Source: Patescibacteria group bacterium
GTDB taxonomy: Bacteria > Patescibacteriota > Microgenomatia > UBA1406 > GWC2-37-13
Reading direction: 5' to 3'
NCBI GenBank assembly: GCA_026004415.1
Contig: BPJC01000001.1
Coordinates: forward strand, 62,001-126,000
Length of the DNA: 64,000 nucleotides
The position numbers were made by a program, and so were the translations under genes. The notes under the pieces are model-generated. The model was given only the letters and a program-made list of their open reading frames with translations. It was not told the origin of the DNA and did not search any database. Within the stretch, counting starts at the first letter, position 1. Each line of letters starts with the position of its first letter. Shown here in pieces: positions 55,746-64,000 of the stretch.

Positions 55746-57272
55746 TTATTTTCTTATTCTTCCTCCAATAATCCTTGGTTTTTTAATATCTTGAAATCCT
55801 TTTGTTTGTGTTTTTTCTATTCCGTTCTTGTCAATGTTTTGTTCTTTGAACTTTGGGCTCTGATTATTAGTTATTTCACCTGTATTGGTTTGTTTACTTG
55901 GAGTAAAGATAATGTTGGCTGTTGAACCATTTGCTCCAGTGCCTATCAACTGAATGCTCTTGATTTGTCCATTAGTATTGCCTAAGGCTTCAATAATTGC
56001 GGCTGTTATAAGATAAGATGCTGGAGTTTTCCCAGACATAGCATCTTTGACTGCAAGTGAGACACTCTGCGCTCCATCTTCTGTCTCTATAAGAATCATC
56101 CATACAGCATCCTTGGTATATTTATAATCATTATGAAGTTTGTGTTCAATTTCATTAGTTAAATTTATAATGGTTTGAATTATTAAGTCGAAATCTCTTA
56201 GACTATAAAGGTTTGGTTTTTTAACTTTTTCAATTAAGATTCTAATTTGGTTAGTTATATCAATAAAGTCATTGTTTAATTGTTCTGCTGTTGCTATCTG
56301 AATTATTAGACCATCATAGGGTGGTTTGTCTAATATTTTTTGTAGTTCTTCTCCTCTGATTATTGTTATCTTGTTATTGCCAAGATACATAAATACTGGA
56401 GGAGAGTCTGGGTTGTCAAGGTCTCCTTCATACTCTGAATAAGTGATTATTTTTCCATTTCGGATTTCAAAAATTCCGGTGGCTGGTATTGCATCGTTGT
56501 TTGGTGTTATATCACCGTAGTATAAAGGTGAGCCTTTGTACTCTTCTTCTAATTCAGGTCTTGGTTTGTTCCAACCAAAGCCAAATGTTATTTGTGTACC
56601 ATCTATGGTAAGTGCAATAGCCGCGGCGTTAGTATGCGCTGTAAAAGGATTGGTCCCAATTTGAAATAAGTCGCCTTTGCGTCTTTGATCAGGGTCTGGT
56701 ACAGCTAAATAAATATTGGGAGACGCAGAGCGTCCTGTCATTTGTTCAGGTAAAAGAAGTTCAGGTGTCCATTCTTTTAATTTAAAAGATGCTATCTGTA
56801 CTTTGCCTCTGTTTGTAGAGTCTGTGTATTCAGTTATTATAATTTCTGGAGGTATCCAATCTGGTTTGCCTTCTGCAGTAGCAATTTTTTGAAAAGCGTT
56901 AGTAAAGGGTAGGTCGTCGGGAAAGGGTTTTGAGAGATAATCTCCTCTTGTTTTTTCAAAATAATCTATAAATGTTTCTGTTGGGTTTTGAGGCAATCTA
57001 TTAGATGCCTGAATTATTCTATGTATAAGTTCATTGGCTTCAGGATCTACTTCTAATTCCTTATAAATCTGGTTTAGAGATTTTTTCAATATTTCTCCTA
57101 ATACAGTGTCTGAGAAATTTCTTTCTCCTGTTATGGGATCGTATGGAGCTGTGTGTTGATTGGCAAAATTTAGGCTAATTAGCACTAAGGCTAAGCAGAG
57201 AAGTCTTTTAAGTTTTTCTCGTATTTCTTTTTTTTGTTTGTCTTTTGGTTGATGTTTAGGCTGTTCAATCAT
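55746..57272 (-). CDS. Large hypothetical protein with N-terminal membrane anchor
   Basis: 508 aa. The basic N-terminus and helix (about 23-39, LLCLALVLISLNFA) place the rest outside the membrane. The long soluble part is beta-rich early (IIITEYTDSTNRGKVQIASFKLKEW) and helical later (LRDFDLIIQTIINLTNEIEHKL), with a disordered basic C-terminus (PRIIGGRIRK). A PTGERNF-like ITGERNFSDTVLGEIL segment follows the anchor. No known family was recognised. Its region 55584-55745 downstream is empty. Confidence 0.6.
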   Translation of the reverse strand: MIEQPKHQPKDKQKKEIREKLKRLLCLALVLISLNFANQHTAPYDPITGERNFSDTVLGEILKKSLNQIYKELEVDPEANELIHRIIQASNRLPQNPTETFIDYFEKTRGDYLSKPFPDDLPFTNAFQKIATAEGKPDWIPPEIIITEYTDSTNRGKVQIASFKLKEWTPELLLPEQMTGRSASPNIYLAVPDPDQRRKGDLFQIGTNPFTAHTNAAAIALTIDGTQITFGFGWNKPRPELEEEYKGSPLYYGDITPNNDAIPATGIFEIRNGKIITYSEYEGDLDNPDSPPVFMYLGNNKITIIRGEELQKILDKPPYDGLIIQIATAEQLNNDFIDITNQIRILIEKVKKPNLYSLRDFDLIIQTIINLTNEIEHKLHNDYKYTKDAVWMILIETEDGAQSVSLAVKDAMSGKTPASYLITAAIIEALGNTNGQIKSIQLIGTGANGSTANIIFTPSKQTNTGEITNNQSPKFKEQNIDKNGIEKTQTKGFQDIKKPRIIGGRIRK

Positions 57273-57361
57273 TTTTGTATTTTAATAACTTTGTTTTAAA
57301 TAATATCTTATTTTTAACAAAACAGCAGATGCAGTTATATTAAAAATGTTAAGATATTAAA

Positions 57362-57979
57362 ATGTTAAAAATATTTTTGGCAAGGCATGCTCAAGATCAG
57401 GATAATGCTTTAGATATTATCAATGGATTAAGAGACTTGCCGTTGAGTAGTTTAGGAGTTTTGCAGGCCAAAAAGTTAGCTCGGTTTTTTTTGAAAAAGC
57501 AGTTGAGGTTTAATAAAGTTTATGCATCACCGCTTGTAAGAGCCAAGCAAACAGCAGATATTATCTCTAGTTTTAGTTTTCAGGTAGAGTATGAAGTTTT
57601 GGATTTGTTAATTGAAAGAGATTTTGGTATTTTGACAGGAAAATCTAGATTTGATATACCAAAATATTGTAAAAAAACAGAGTTTATTAAAAACAACAAT
57701 GGATATTTCTTTTTCAATTGCGGATCTGCTGAAAGTATTGATTCAGTAGCTGAAAGAGCTAGATTGGTAATTTCTTATTTAAATCAAAGATTTAATGACG
57801 GCATGGTTTTGTTAGTTTCACACGGTGTTTTTGCGCAAGTTTTTTACAGTGTTTATTACCAAATTCCATTAGAGCAGGTGGTTAAAAAGATTCATCTTAA
57901 CAACACTGATGTTCTTTTGTTTCAAGATCCTAACAAAGAGCCCGCAAACCCATTTTATTATAAATCTTCTTTGTTTTGA
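57362..57979 (+). CDS. Histidine phosphatase superfamily protein
   Basis: 205 aa. The catalytic motif is ARHAQDQDN (RHA instead of RHG), with SPLVRAKQTADII, the acidic LLIERDFGILTGKS, and the second His in LLVSHGVFAQVF. It is a phosphatase or mutase-like enzyme related to CobC/PhoE. Unlike the mutase at 2541, both active-site His residues are present. Confidence 0.9.
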   Translation: MLKIFLARHAQDQDNALDIINGLRDLPLSSLGVLQAKKLARFFLKKQLRFNKVYASPLVRAKQTADIISSFSFQVEYEVLDLLIERDFGILTGKSRFDIPKYCKKTEFIKNNNGYFFFNCGSAESIDSVAERARLVISYLNQRFNDGMVLLVSHGVFAQVFYSVYYQIPLEQVVKKIHLNNTDVLLFQDPNKEPANPFYYKSSLF

Positions 57980-58041
57980 GGTTGTTGAATTGATATTGAC
58001 TTTTTAAATTTGTTTTTCTAATATTTAATTATATAAATAAT

Positions 58042-58449
58042 ATGTCTGCCGAATCTTCAAATTTTGTAAGCAACTGGCCTAATAAAATCATAAATTTTAT
58101 AGGATGGTTTATTCTGCTTTTGGGTATTTATGCTGTTTTAAAAACAACTTTTAATATCTTATATTATGAAAAGTATCCCACAGATCCTGTAATTGGATTT
58201 GGCATCAGTTATCCAAGATATGAAGAAGAGTGCTATGATCAAAATAATTATCCTTTATATAATGAAAAAGGTGAGATAAGGTCTCCTTCTGAACAGGAAA
58301 AAAGAATTTTTCAGGAGAATGTAAAGAGGTGTCTTGATAAATTGGAAAAAAATAGGCAGATTAATAAATTAAATGATATTTGGTTTTCTTTTATGTTGGT
58401 TTTTTTAGGCGGTGGAATTCTCTTTACAAAAAGGTTTTATCTTAAATAA
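58042..58449 (+). CDS. Hypothetical two-helix membrane protein
   Basis: 135 aa, helices at about 14-34 and 113-130 facing an outside loop of about 75 residues that contains two Cys (EEECYDQNN, NVKRCLDKL), perhaps a disulfide. Not recognised. Preceded by AT-rich sequence with a TATATAA-like box. Confidence 0.5.
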   Translation: MSAESSNFVSNWPNKIINFIGWFILLLGIYAVLKTTFNILYYEKYPTDPVIGFGISYPRYEEECYDQNNYPLYNEKGEIRSPSEQEKRIFQENVKRCLDKLEKNRQINKLNDIWFSFMLVFLGGGILFTKRFYLK

Positions 58450-58532
58450 AATTTTTTAGATTTTTTTCCAAAAGATTGAGTTTTTTCATCTGTTGAAAAT
58501 CCTTCTTGGTCTTTGTTATTCTTAATCTTAAT

Positions 58533-60569
58533 ATGCATAAATTTTTTTCACCAAAATCAATAGCTGTAATAGGAGCTTCTTATGATAGTAAAAAAGTAGG
58601 ACATATAGTTGTTTCAAATTTGTTGAAACAGGGTTATGGCGGTAGGTTGTTTTTAGTTAATCCTAAAGGAGGAAGGTTGTTTGATCACAAGGTTTATAAA
58701 AGTTTTTCTGAGATTAAGCATAGCGTTGATTTGGTTGTTTTTGCAGTTTCTTCGGATTTGGTAATTAAACTATTGCCTGAGATAGTCAGGTCTGGAGTAA
58801 AAAACTTTGTAATTTATGCTGCTGGTTTTAAAGAGGTAGGTGATTTGCAAAAAGAACAGGTTATTAAAGATCTGTCTGAAAAAAACAGCTTGTTGATATT
58901 GGGCCCTAACTGTATTGGTTTTGTAAACACAGTGGATAAAATAAACTTAACCTTTTTAAAAGGTAGAGTCAAATCAGGAAATATTGGTATGGTTTCTCAG
59001 TCTGGCGCGATTGGAAGCTGGTTGGTTGATTATTTTGCCGATCATTACAATCTTGGTTTTTCTTATTTTATATCTGTTGGTAATCAAACAGTTATAGATA
59101 CAGCTAAATCTTTAAGATTTCTTGCAGATGATATAAAGACTAAAGTCATAGCTTGTTATTTGGAAGGTGTTGTTGATGGTGGCGAGTTTAGATCTGCTTT
59201 AAGTTATGCTGTAACTAAAAAGCCAGTTATCATTTTAAAGTCTGGAAAAACCGAAAAAGGAGCTGAGGCTGTGTCATCGCATACAGGTAGTCTTGTTGGT
59301 TCAGACTCTGTTTTTCAGGCTTTGTTTGATCAGTTAGGAGTTATTAGGGCAGAGAGTTTGTCTGAGTTTTTGTTTCTGCTTAAACTTTTCTCCTATGAAA
59401 GACAACCGAAGTCAGAAAACTTAATGGTTATTACCAATGGAGGTGGTGTTGGTGTTTTATTGACTGATGATCTTATATCAGAAGGTGTTAATTTGGTTTA
59501 TTTGTCTAAAGAAACTGTTCATAAACTTAAAACCGGTTTTAATTTAAAGAGAGTCTCTATTCACAATCCTCTTGATATTTTAGGAACTGCCAATGCTGAT
59601 GATTTTAAGTTGGCTATTGAGTCTGGTCTTTTGGATTCTAGTGTTGGAGCAGTTGTTGTTTTGCTAACGCCTCAAGCCAATACAGAGATTGTGCAAACAG
59701 CTCGGGTTGTTGTTAAACAACAGAAAAAATCTAATGTCCCAATCTTGCCAATTTTTTTAGGAGGTAAAAGTGTTGATAAAAGTTTAGATCTGTTTGAAAA
59801 GCATAAGATAGTTGGTTTATCTGATTTTTCTTGTTTGCCTTCAAGTCTTAAAAAGGTTTTTAATTGGCAAAGGTGTCTAAAGAAAGATTACAGCCTTTTG
59901 CTTAAAAATCTGATTCAAACAGAATCTTATAAAACAATAAAAATTGATTTTAAGCAGGACAATTGCTTGAGTAAAGCTTTGGGATTTTTGTTAAAGAACA
60001 ACTTTCCGGTACTTGATTTTGCAGTTGTCTCCAATGAAAAACAACTTGTTTCTGCTATGAAAAAACTTTCTGCTCCTTATGTTATCAAGGCAGATCTGGA
60101 GAGTAGTTTGCATAAAACAGACAAACAAGCAGTAAGGGTTGCAGTAGATAGTAAAGACCTTGTTGAAGCATTTTATGATTTGAAAAATAAAGGGTTTGAG
60201 AGGTTGGTTTTGCAAAGTTTTTGCAAAGGAGCCGAGTTTTTTATTGGCTTAAAACAGGATCCTAATTTCGGAGTTGTTTTGGCTTTGGGACTTGGCGGAG
60301 TTTATGTAGAGACTTTAAAATCCTTCATATCGCTAGTGCATCCTTTTGATTTTTTTGATTTCAAAAGGGCTTTAAAATCAGCAGAGTTTTACAACATTCT
60401 TTCAGGTCAAAGAGGTTTAGTAAAGACTGATCTTTTTAGTTTATATAACCTAATCAGCAGAATTACAAAATTGGTTGTAGATAATAATGTTAAAGAGCTT
60501 GATCTTAACCCTGTTATCTTCCAAAAAGATAAATTTTTTATAGCTGATGCGAGGTTTGTCTTTAAGTAG
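58533..60569 (+). CDS. ADP-forming acetate/acyl-CoA ligase, fused alpha and beta subunits
   Basis: 678 aa from ATG 58533 (the nine upstream codons are not family-like). CoA-binding domain SIAVIGASYDSKKVGHIVVSNLL, ligase domain with SQSGAIGSWLVDY, the phospho-His loop SSHTGSLVGSD, and a C-terminal ATP-grasp domain with PYVIKADLESSLHKTDKQAVRV and DLNPVIF. It makes ATP from ADP and acyl-CoA in the acid-forming direction, a common energy step in fermentative CPR bacteria and archaea. Confidence 0.92.
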   Translation: MHKFFSPKSIAVIGASYDSKKVGHIVVSNLLKQGYGGRLFLVNPKGGRLFDHKVYKSFSEIKHSVDLVVFAVSSDLVIKLLPEIVRSGVKNFVIYAAGFKEVGDLQKEQVIKDLSEKNSLLILGPNCIGFVNTVDKINLTFLKGRVKSGNIGMVSQSGAIGSWLVDYFADHYNLGFSYFISVGNQTVIDTAKSLRFLADDIKTKVIACYLEGVVDGGEFRSALSYAVTKKPVIILKSGKTEKGAEAVSSHTGSLVGSDSVFQALFDQLGVIRAESLSEFLFLLKLFSYERQPKSENLMVITNGGGVGVLLTDDLISEGVNLVYLSKETVHKLKTGFNLKRVSIHNPLDILGTANADDFKLAIESGLLDSSVGAVVVLLTPQANTEIVQTARVVVKQQKKSNVPILPIFLGGKSVDKSLDLFEKHKIVGLSDFSCLPSSLKKVFNWQRCLKKDYSLLLKNLIQTESYKTIKIDFKQDNCLSKALGFLLKNNFPVLDFAVVSNEKQLVSAMKKLSAPYVIKADLESSLHKTDKQAVRVAVDSKDLVEAFYDLKNKGFERLVLQSFCKGAEFFIGLKQDPNFGVVLALGLGGVYVETLKSFISLVHPFDFFDFKRALKSAEFYNILSGQRGLVKTDLFSLYNLISRITKLVVDNNVKELDLNPVIFQKDKFFIADARFVFK

Positions 60570-60584
60570 TCTTTTGTTAAGTTT

Positions 60585-61145
60585 TCAGTTAAGGCCTAGT
60601 TTGTCTTTTATAGTTTTCATTGCTGAAAGAACTATTTCTATATGCTGTTCCAATGGAATGTTTAGGTCTTTAGCTCCTTTTTCGATGTCTTCTCTATTGA
60701 CGCCAGAGGCAAATCGTTTATCTTTCCATTTGTTTAAAATGCTTGAGACTGTTACATTGTCTAATTTTCTGCCTTTGACAAGGGCTACCGCTGTGATAAG
60801 TCCAGTTAATTCATCGACAGCTCTCAAGGTTTTTGCCATTAAAGTTTTTGGTTCTTCTTCAAACTCAAACCCATGAGATAAAATAGCATTTAATATATCA
60901 TCATCAACATTAAGTTTTTTTAAATGATCAACTATTATTTTAGGATGTTGATCTGGGTATTTTTCCCAGTCTGCATCGTGCAGTAATCCTGATATTTGCC
61001 ATTTTTCAATCTCATCAGGATTTGTTATGCCAAACTGTTGAGCATAGGCTTTCATTGCAGAGGATACTGCAAGGCAGTGTTTTTTTAGGTTTGGATTGTC
61101 AAGAAATTGGTCTAATATTTTTTCAGCTTCTTTTAAACTAATCAT
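60585..61145 (-). CDS. HD-domain hydrolase
   Basis: 186 aa from ATG 61145; TATAAT lies 12 bases upstream. HD motifs: NLKKHCLAVSSAMKAYA, GLLHDADWEKYPDQHPKIIVDHL, ILSHGFEF and RAVDELTGLITAVALV. It is the HDIG-like family of predicted phosphohydrolases, often described as tRNA-nucleotidyltransferase-like HD proteins. Convergent with the acyl-CoA ligase. Confidence 0.88.
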   Translation of the reverse strand: MISLKEAEKILDQFLDNPNLKKHCLAVSSAMKAYAQQFGITNPDEIEKWQISGLLHDADWEKYPDQHPKIIVDHLKKLNVDDDILNAILSHGFEFEEEPKTLMAKTLRAVDELTGLITAVALVKGRKLDNVTVSSILNKWKDKRFASGVNREDIEKGAKDLNIPLEQHIEIVLSAMKTIKDKLGLN

Positions 61146-61295
61146 AAACAAGTTTAAATTATAAAGATTTTTTCAGGATCTGTCAAAACCTATTGACAAG
61201 ATCATTTTGCAAACAAAACTTCTGGTTGTTTTATTTTTGCAATTGAATAAAAGCTGGTTTAAGTGAATGGTCTATAGATCAATTAGTATTTCAAG

Positions 61296-61323
61296 TTGCA
61301 ATTTTTAAGTCTTATAGTATAAT
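61296..61323 (+). promoter_or_regulatory. Promoter TTGCAA-16-TATAAT of the leader region
   Basis: -35 TTGCAA (61296-61301), 16-base spacer, -10 TATAAT (61318-61323), then 10 bases to the ATG of the leader peptide. Confidence 0.55.
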
Positions 61324-61333
61324 GTGGTTTACG

Positions 61334-61390
61334 ATGAAAAAACAGGTGGTTTTATCACTTATCGTTCTTTTTGTTCTTATCCTTGCCTAA
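61334..61390 (+). CDS. 18-aa hydrophobic leader peptide
   Basis: MKKQVVLSLIVLFVLILA then TAA. It starts 10 bases after a good -10 box and ends 40 bases before a terminator hairpin that precedes the gene at 61482. The size and position suit an attenuation leader peptide. A truncated signal peptide of a lost exported protein is the main alternative. Confidence 0.45.
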   Translation: MKKQVVLSLIVLFVLILA

Positions 61391-61425
61391 TGGCGGGGTG
61401 GGAGGATGACAGGTGATAAAATCAC
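61343..61425 (+). repeat. Two copies of an operator-like palindrome
   Basis: CAGGTGGTTTTATCACTT (61343-61360) and CAGGTGATAAAATCACTT (61410-61427) match at 14 of 18 positions, and each is itself a near-palindrome (GTGAT...ATCAC). They could be regulator binding sites, or in RNA two hairpins that can also pair with each other. The first lies inside the leader peptide frame. Confidence 0.5.
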
Positions 61426-61430
61426 TTTAA

Positions 61431-61458
61431 AACCCGCCCCGCAGGGCGGGTTTTTTTT
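61431..61458 (+). terminator. Rho-independent terminator upstream of the 448-aa protein gene
   Basis: AACCCGCCC, loop CGCA, GGGCGGGTT, followed by eight T: a strong intrinsic terminator 24 bases before ATG 61482. GGCGGG at 61392-61397 can pair with CCCGCC at 61433-61438 and would then break the terminator, an attenuator-like arrangement. Confidence 0.75.
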
Positions 61459-61481
61459 ATAAGTTGTTTATTGTTTTAATT

Positions 61482-62828
61482 ATGGGGAAAAAAAGATCTG
61501 CCTATGATAGGTGGTTGGAAAAAAAGTTTAAATCAGAAGGTGTATTTGAAGATACAATAGGATTAGAGTTAGCTATTTCTACAAGATTTCAAGAGTTAGA
61601 AGCAAACCTACCAGATCATTTGAGACAAATTAGAAGATTAGTTAGAAAAAAATTTTTAATACCAGAAGATGGACCTGCAATTGTCTTAGGAGAGCAAAGT
61701 GTGGGACTTCTAGAGCCATCTGTTGTTTTGGGGAAAAGATTAGTTGCTGCTATCTTTAGAAATAAATTTAGCGTAGTAGATTATCGAGCTCAAACAGATG
61801 TAGCTGGAAGTGAACCTGGGTTAAATAGGGTGGTATTACCGAATCCATATACGGAAATTGGAGCAAAATCTGTCTCTATAGTTCCAGAACGTCTTAGAAG
61901 ATTGTCTACAACAAATATTTATTCAACTGATATTAATTTTGAGCGATTGGAAGGAGAATTATCTAAAATATACTGGAGTTCAAAAAATCCTAGAGTTCAA
62001 GAGTTTTTGGAGTTAATGAGATCATCTCAAAAGAAGAATCCTACTTTTGCAGGTTTGCAAGATTGTCTTTTTTATCATTTTGTTCATGGAGAATTGGGTG
62101 TTCCTGTGCCTTCGCATACAATATCGGATTTTTATTTTGATACATTTGTTTTCTTAAATGGTGGTTATGATTGGATGAAAGAAAACTGGTTTGATGTTGT
62201 AAATTTATCCCGAGAGGTTCAAGGAAAACTAGATGTACAATATTGTAGAGTGCCTGAAGTAACAGAAGCTCCTTTTTTTGTTATTTTGAACCAACCAGGT
62301 GCCCCTCGAGGGGTATTATATCACGACGGGGAATTTTCTAATTTTACTTTGCAATTAGGAAGAAAAACAGAATTTACATTTTCAGAAAAAGATCTTTTAA
62401 ATGCGCTTTTAAATAGAAAATGTTTTATTTCTTTGCGTGCAATTCCAAGAGCTTGGTTTTTAGCTTGTATTTTTGATGGGCATATTTCTGGAGGAGGCGC
62501 GCTTTATAACATTGTAGTTAAACCACCTTTTGAACGATTAACAAAGTGTTCTTATTGGCCTATTGGATTTTTACTTCCTTATGATAAAGAAGGAAATGGA
62601 ATAGTGCAATATAAAAGTGCAGCCCTTCGTAAAACCACTGCGCCTTATTTAGAGCAAGCTCAGGAAGCCGTAAGAAGAAATACAGTATCTTTATTAGATC
62701 TTTTTTTGAGTATTAATCCTGAATTAGCAGCTCAAGAAGTGGCAAGTTTTATAAGTTGTTATAATAATATTGGATTGCCTTTTGATGCACGATTAAAATT
62801 ACCTGAGGAATGTTATATTCATCGTTAA
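61482..62828 (+). CDS. Unrecognised 448-aa protein linked to a deacetylase and a glycosyltransferase
   Basis: ATG 61482 (MGKKRSAYDRWLEKKF) is preferred over a TTG six codons earlier that sits next to the terminator. Soluble, no signal peptide. Notable segments: PTFAGLQDCLFYHFVHGELGVPVPSHTISDFYF, PRGVLYHDGEFSNFTLQLGRKTEF, AIPRAWFLACIFDGHISGGGALYNIVVKPPFERL, and LLPYDKEGNGIVQYKSAALRKT. These look like enzyme active-site stretches, but no family came to mind. It is followed after 22 bases by a BshB1-like gene, so it may act on the same amino-sugar product. Confidence 0.6.
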   Translation: MGKKRSAYDRWLEKKFKSEGVFEDTIGLELAISTRFQELEANLPDHLRQIRRLVRKKFLIPEDGPAIVLGEQSVGLLEPSVVLGKRLVAAIFRNKFSVVDYRAQTDVAGSEPGLNRVVLPNPYTEIGAKSVSIVPERLRRLSTTNIYSTDINFERLEGELSKIYWSSKNPRVQEFLELMRSSQKKNPTFAGLQDCLFYHFVHGELGVPVPSHTISDFYFDTFVFLNGGYDWMKENWFDVVNLSREVQGKLDVQYCRVPEVTEAPFFVILNQPGAPRGVLYHDGEFSNFTLQLGRKTEFTFSEKDLLNALLNRKCFISLRAIPRAWFLACIFDGHISGGGALYNIVVKPPFERLTKCSYWPIGFLLPYDKEGNGIVQYKSAALRKTTAPYLEQAQEAVRRNTVSLLDLFLSINPELAAQEVASFISCYNNIGLPFDARLKLPEECYIHR

Positions 62829-62850
62829 AAGTTGTTAATTTAAAATTAAT

Positions 62851-63609
62851 ATGAAAAAATCACAAAAAATAAATGTTTTAGCAGTAGGAGCTCACCCTGA
62901 TGATGTTGAAGCCTGTGCTGCTGGATTCTTAATTAAAGCAAAGAAAAAAGGACTAACTACTGGAATAATTGATATGACCTTAGGGGAAAGTTCTAATTTT
63001 GGCACAGTCGCAGAGAGAAAAAAGGAGGCAAAAGAAGCAGCCAAAATTTTAAATTTAGATACAAGAGTTAATCAAAGAATACCAGATGGACATGTTTTGG
63101 TTTCAGAAGAAAATATATTTAGCATGGTTAAAGCGATAAGAAAATTGCGCCCAGATATAATTTTAGCTCCTTATTATAATGATTTGCACCCTGATCATGC
63201 AAATACAGGGTTAATAGTTAAAAAAGCAACTTTCTTTGCAAAAATCCAAAAGTATAGCCCAATAAATAATTTAGAACCTCATCAGCCCGGTATGTTGCTT
63301 TTTTATATGTTGCATACAGAATTTACTCCTAGTTTTATTTTAGATATAAGTGAAGAATATCAAACTAAACTTAGAAGTATTTATGCACATAAATCTCAGT
63401 TCTTTAAAAAGGGTAAAACTGGTTATACTAAAGAGTTTCATAATCCAGATTTCATGGAGTTTTTTAACTCAAGATCGAGGGTTTATGGCTACAAGATTGG
63501 GGCAGAATATGGGGAGCCGTATTTGTTAGAAGGATATCTTGGATTGAAAGGTTTTGAAGATTTGATGAGTGGTAGTTTAAGAAGTTTAGCTTCATGGAGA
63601 AAATATTAG
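62851..63609 (+). CDS. PIG-L/LmbE-family deacetylase, BshB1-like
   Basis: 252 aa. Zinc motif GAHPDDVEACAAG, GIIDMTLGESSNFGTVAERKKEA, IPDGHVL, and HPDHANTGLIVKKATFFAKI with the third ligand. The match is closest to BshB1, which deacetylates GlcNAc-malate in bacillithiol synthesis; MshB-like or other GlcNAc deacetylation is possible. It lies between the unknown 448-aa gene and a GT-A glycosyltransferase, suggesting a small-molecule glycoside pathway. Confidence 0.88.
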   Translation: MKKSQKINVLAVGAHPDDVEACAAGFLIKAKKKGLTTGIIDMTLGESSNFGTVAERKKEAKEAAKILNLDTRVNQRIPDGHVLVSEENIFSMVKAIRKLRPDIILAPYYNDLHPDHANTGLIVKKATFFAKIQKYSPINNLEPHQPGMLLFYMLHTEFTPSFILDISEEYQTKLRSIYAHKSQFFKKGKTGYTKEFHNPDFMEFFNSRSRVYGYKIGAEYGEPYLLEGYLGLKGFEDLMSGSLRSLASWRKY

Positions 63610-63657
63610 GTTAATTAGGATTAATTTAATTTATTAATTTTAAAAACTTTTATATCA

Positions 63658-64000
63658 ATGTTACGCTTTTATAATTTATTAACAGAGAAAAATAATAAAG
63701 GAATAAGTAAAAGAAGAGACGAATATTTAGAACAGATTTTTGAAAGGAAAAGAAAATTAGGTTTATCAATTGGAATAATTGTCCCTACTTTAAATGTGGA
63801 AAGCACTGTTGGAGAATTGTTAGATATGATTAAAGAATATTTTATGAAGAAGGATTTAGTTTTAGTTGATGAGGTTATAGTGGTAGATAGTGGTTCTATT
63901 GATAATACTAAAGAAGAAGTTATCTCGAGGGGTTTTCCTTTTTATAGAGATATTGATATAGGACCTAAATTAAGTAAAGAAAATGTTGTTCATGGAAAAG
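63658..64000 (+). CDS. GT-A glycosyltransferase, GpgS-like, cut by window end
   Basis: 114 codons are visible: MLRFYNLLTEKNNKGISKRR, then LGLSIGIIVPTLNVESTVGELLDMI and LVLVDEVIVVDSGSIDNTKEEV. The spacing and DSGS motif resemble glucosyl-3-phosphoglycerate synthases. The catalytic domain continues beyond the window. It is 48 bases downstream of the deacetylase gene on the same strand. Confidence 0.75.
   Translation, partial: MLRFYNLLTEKNNKGISKRRDEYLEQIFERKRKLGLSIGIIVPTLNVESTVGELLDMIKEYFMKKDLVLVDEVIVVDSGSIDNTKEEVISRGFPFYRDIDIGPKLSKENVVHGK

Overview
The window is AT-rich, gene-dense bacterial chromosome from what looks like a small-genome Candidate Phyla Radiation (Patescibacteria) organism, most likely of the Microgenomates type. 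This is inferred from gene content: a complete-looking mevalonate cluster of archaeal flavour, an archaeal-type ATP-dependent DNA ligase, several small VirB2/TrbC-like membrane proteins, an unlinked rRNA arrangement, and frequent promoters whose -10 box sits only 6-12 bases before the start codon, which implies leaderless mRNAs. TGA, TAA and TAG all act as stops: many genes overlap as ATGA, so the code is standard.

Layout. Bases 1-31,150 are housekeeping and almost all intact: a secreted cohesin-like protein (edge), YifB/ComM, phosphoglycerate mutase, a Gld-type ABC system (ATPase, permease, GldG-like), Nudix, a DEDD exonuclease, DUF389, GltX, Era, an M29 aminopeptidase, 5S rRNA, a PH-domain/propeller block, a sigma factor, then the isoprenoid block (HMG-CoA reductase, HMG-CoA synthase, thiolase, DUF35, mevalonate kinase, a diphospho/phosphomevalonate decarboxylase homologue, isopentenyl phosphate kinase, and nearby UppS). 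A VirD4-like ATPase, Fic, DNA ligase and a glycosyltransferase follow. Bases 32,624-35,690 hold tRNA-Ala and 23S rRNA with no 16S in the window.

Bases 35,700-51,700 are a graveyard. After tRNA-Asn come the remains of a recombinase and a decayed minus-strand operon (polyprenyl synthetase, GT2, two methyltransferases, Nudix), then broken CYTH, GIY-YIG, pyrimidine-dimer glycosylase, DUF3850-like, MORN, KsgA, zinc-ribbon and HD genes. Among them are a few intact orphans and a candidate structured RNA at 41,156-41,221. The lesions are homopolymer indels and scattered nonsense changes.

Bases 50,290-64,000 return to mostly intact genes: a secreted thermonuclease, PEBP, a beta-barrel surface protein, two unusual Asn/Asp-rich repeat peptides with strong Shine-Dalgarno sites and leadered promoters, nitroreductase, Bcp, an ADP-forming acyl-CoA synthetase and an HD hydrolase. 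At the end is a possible attenuator-controlled cluster: an 18-residue hydrophobic leader peptide, duplicated palindromes, a GC-rich terminator, an unrecognised 448-residue protein, a BshB1-like deacetylase and a GpgS-like glycosyltransferase.

How the genes fit together. Thiolase, HMG-CoA synthase and DUF35 match the archaeal substrate-channelling trio that makes HMG-CoA from acetyl-CoA. HMGR and mevalonate kinase then give mevalonate 5-phosphate. With isopentenyl phosphate kinase present and no phosphomevalonate kinase visible, the decarboxylase may act on the monophosphate. The resulting IPP could feed UppS and so the undecaprenyl carrier of the cell wall.
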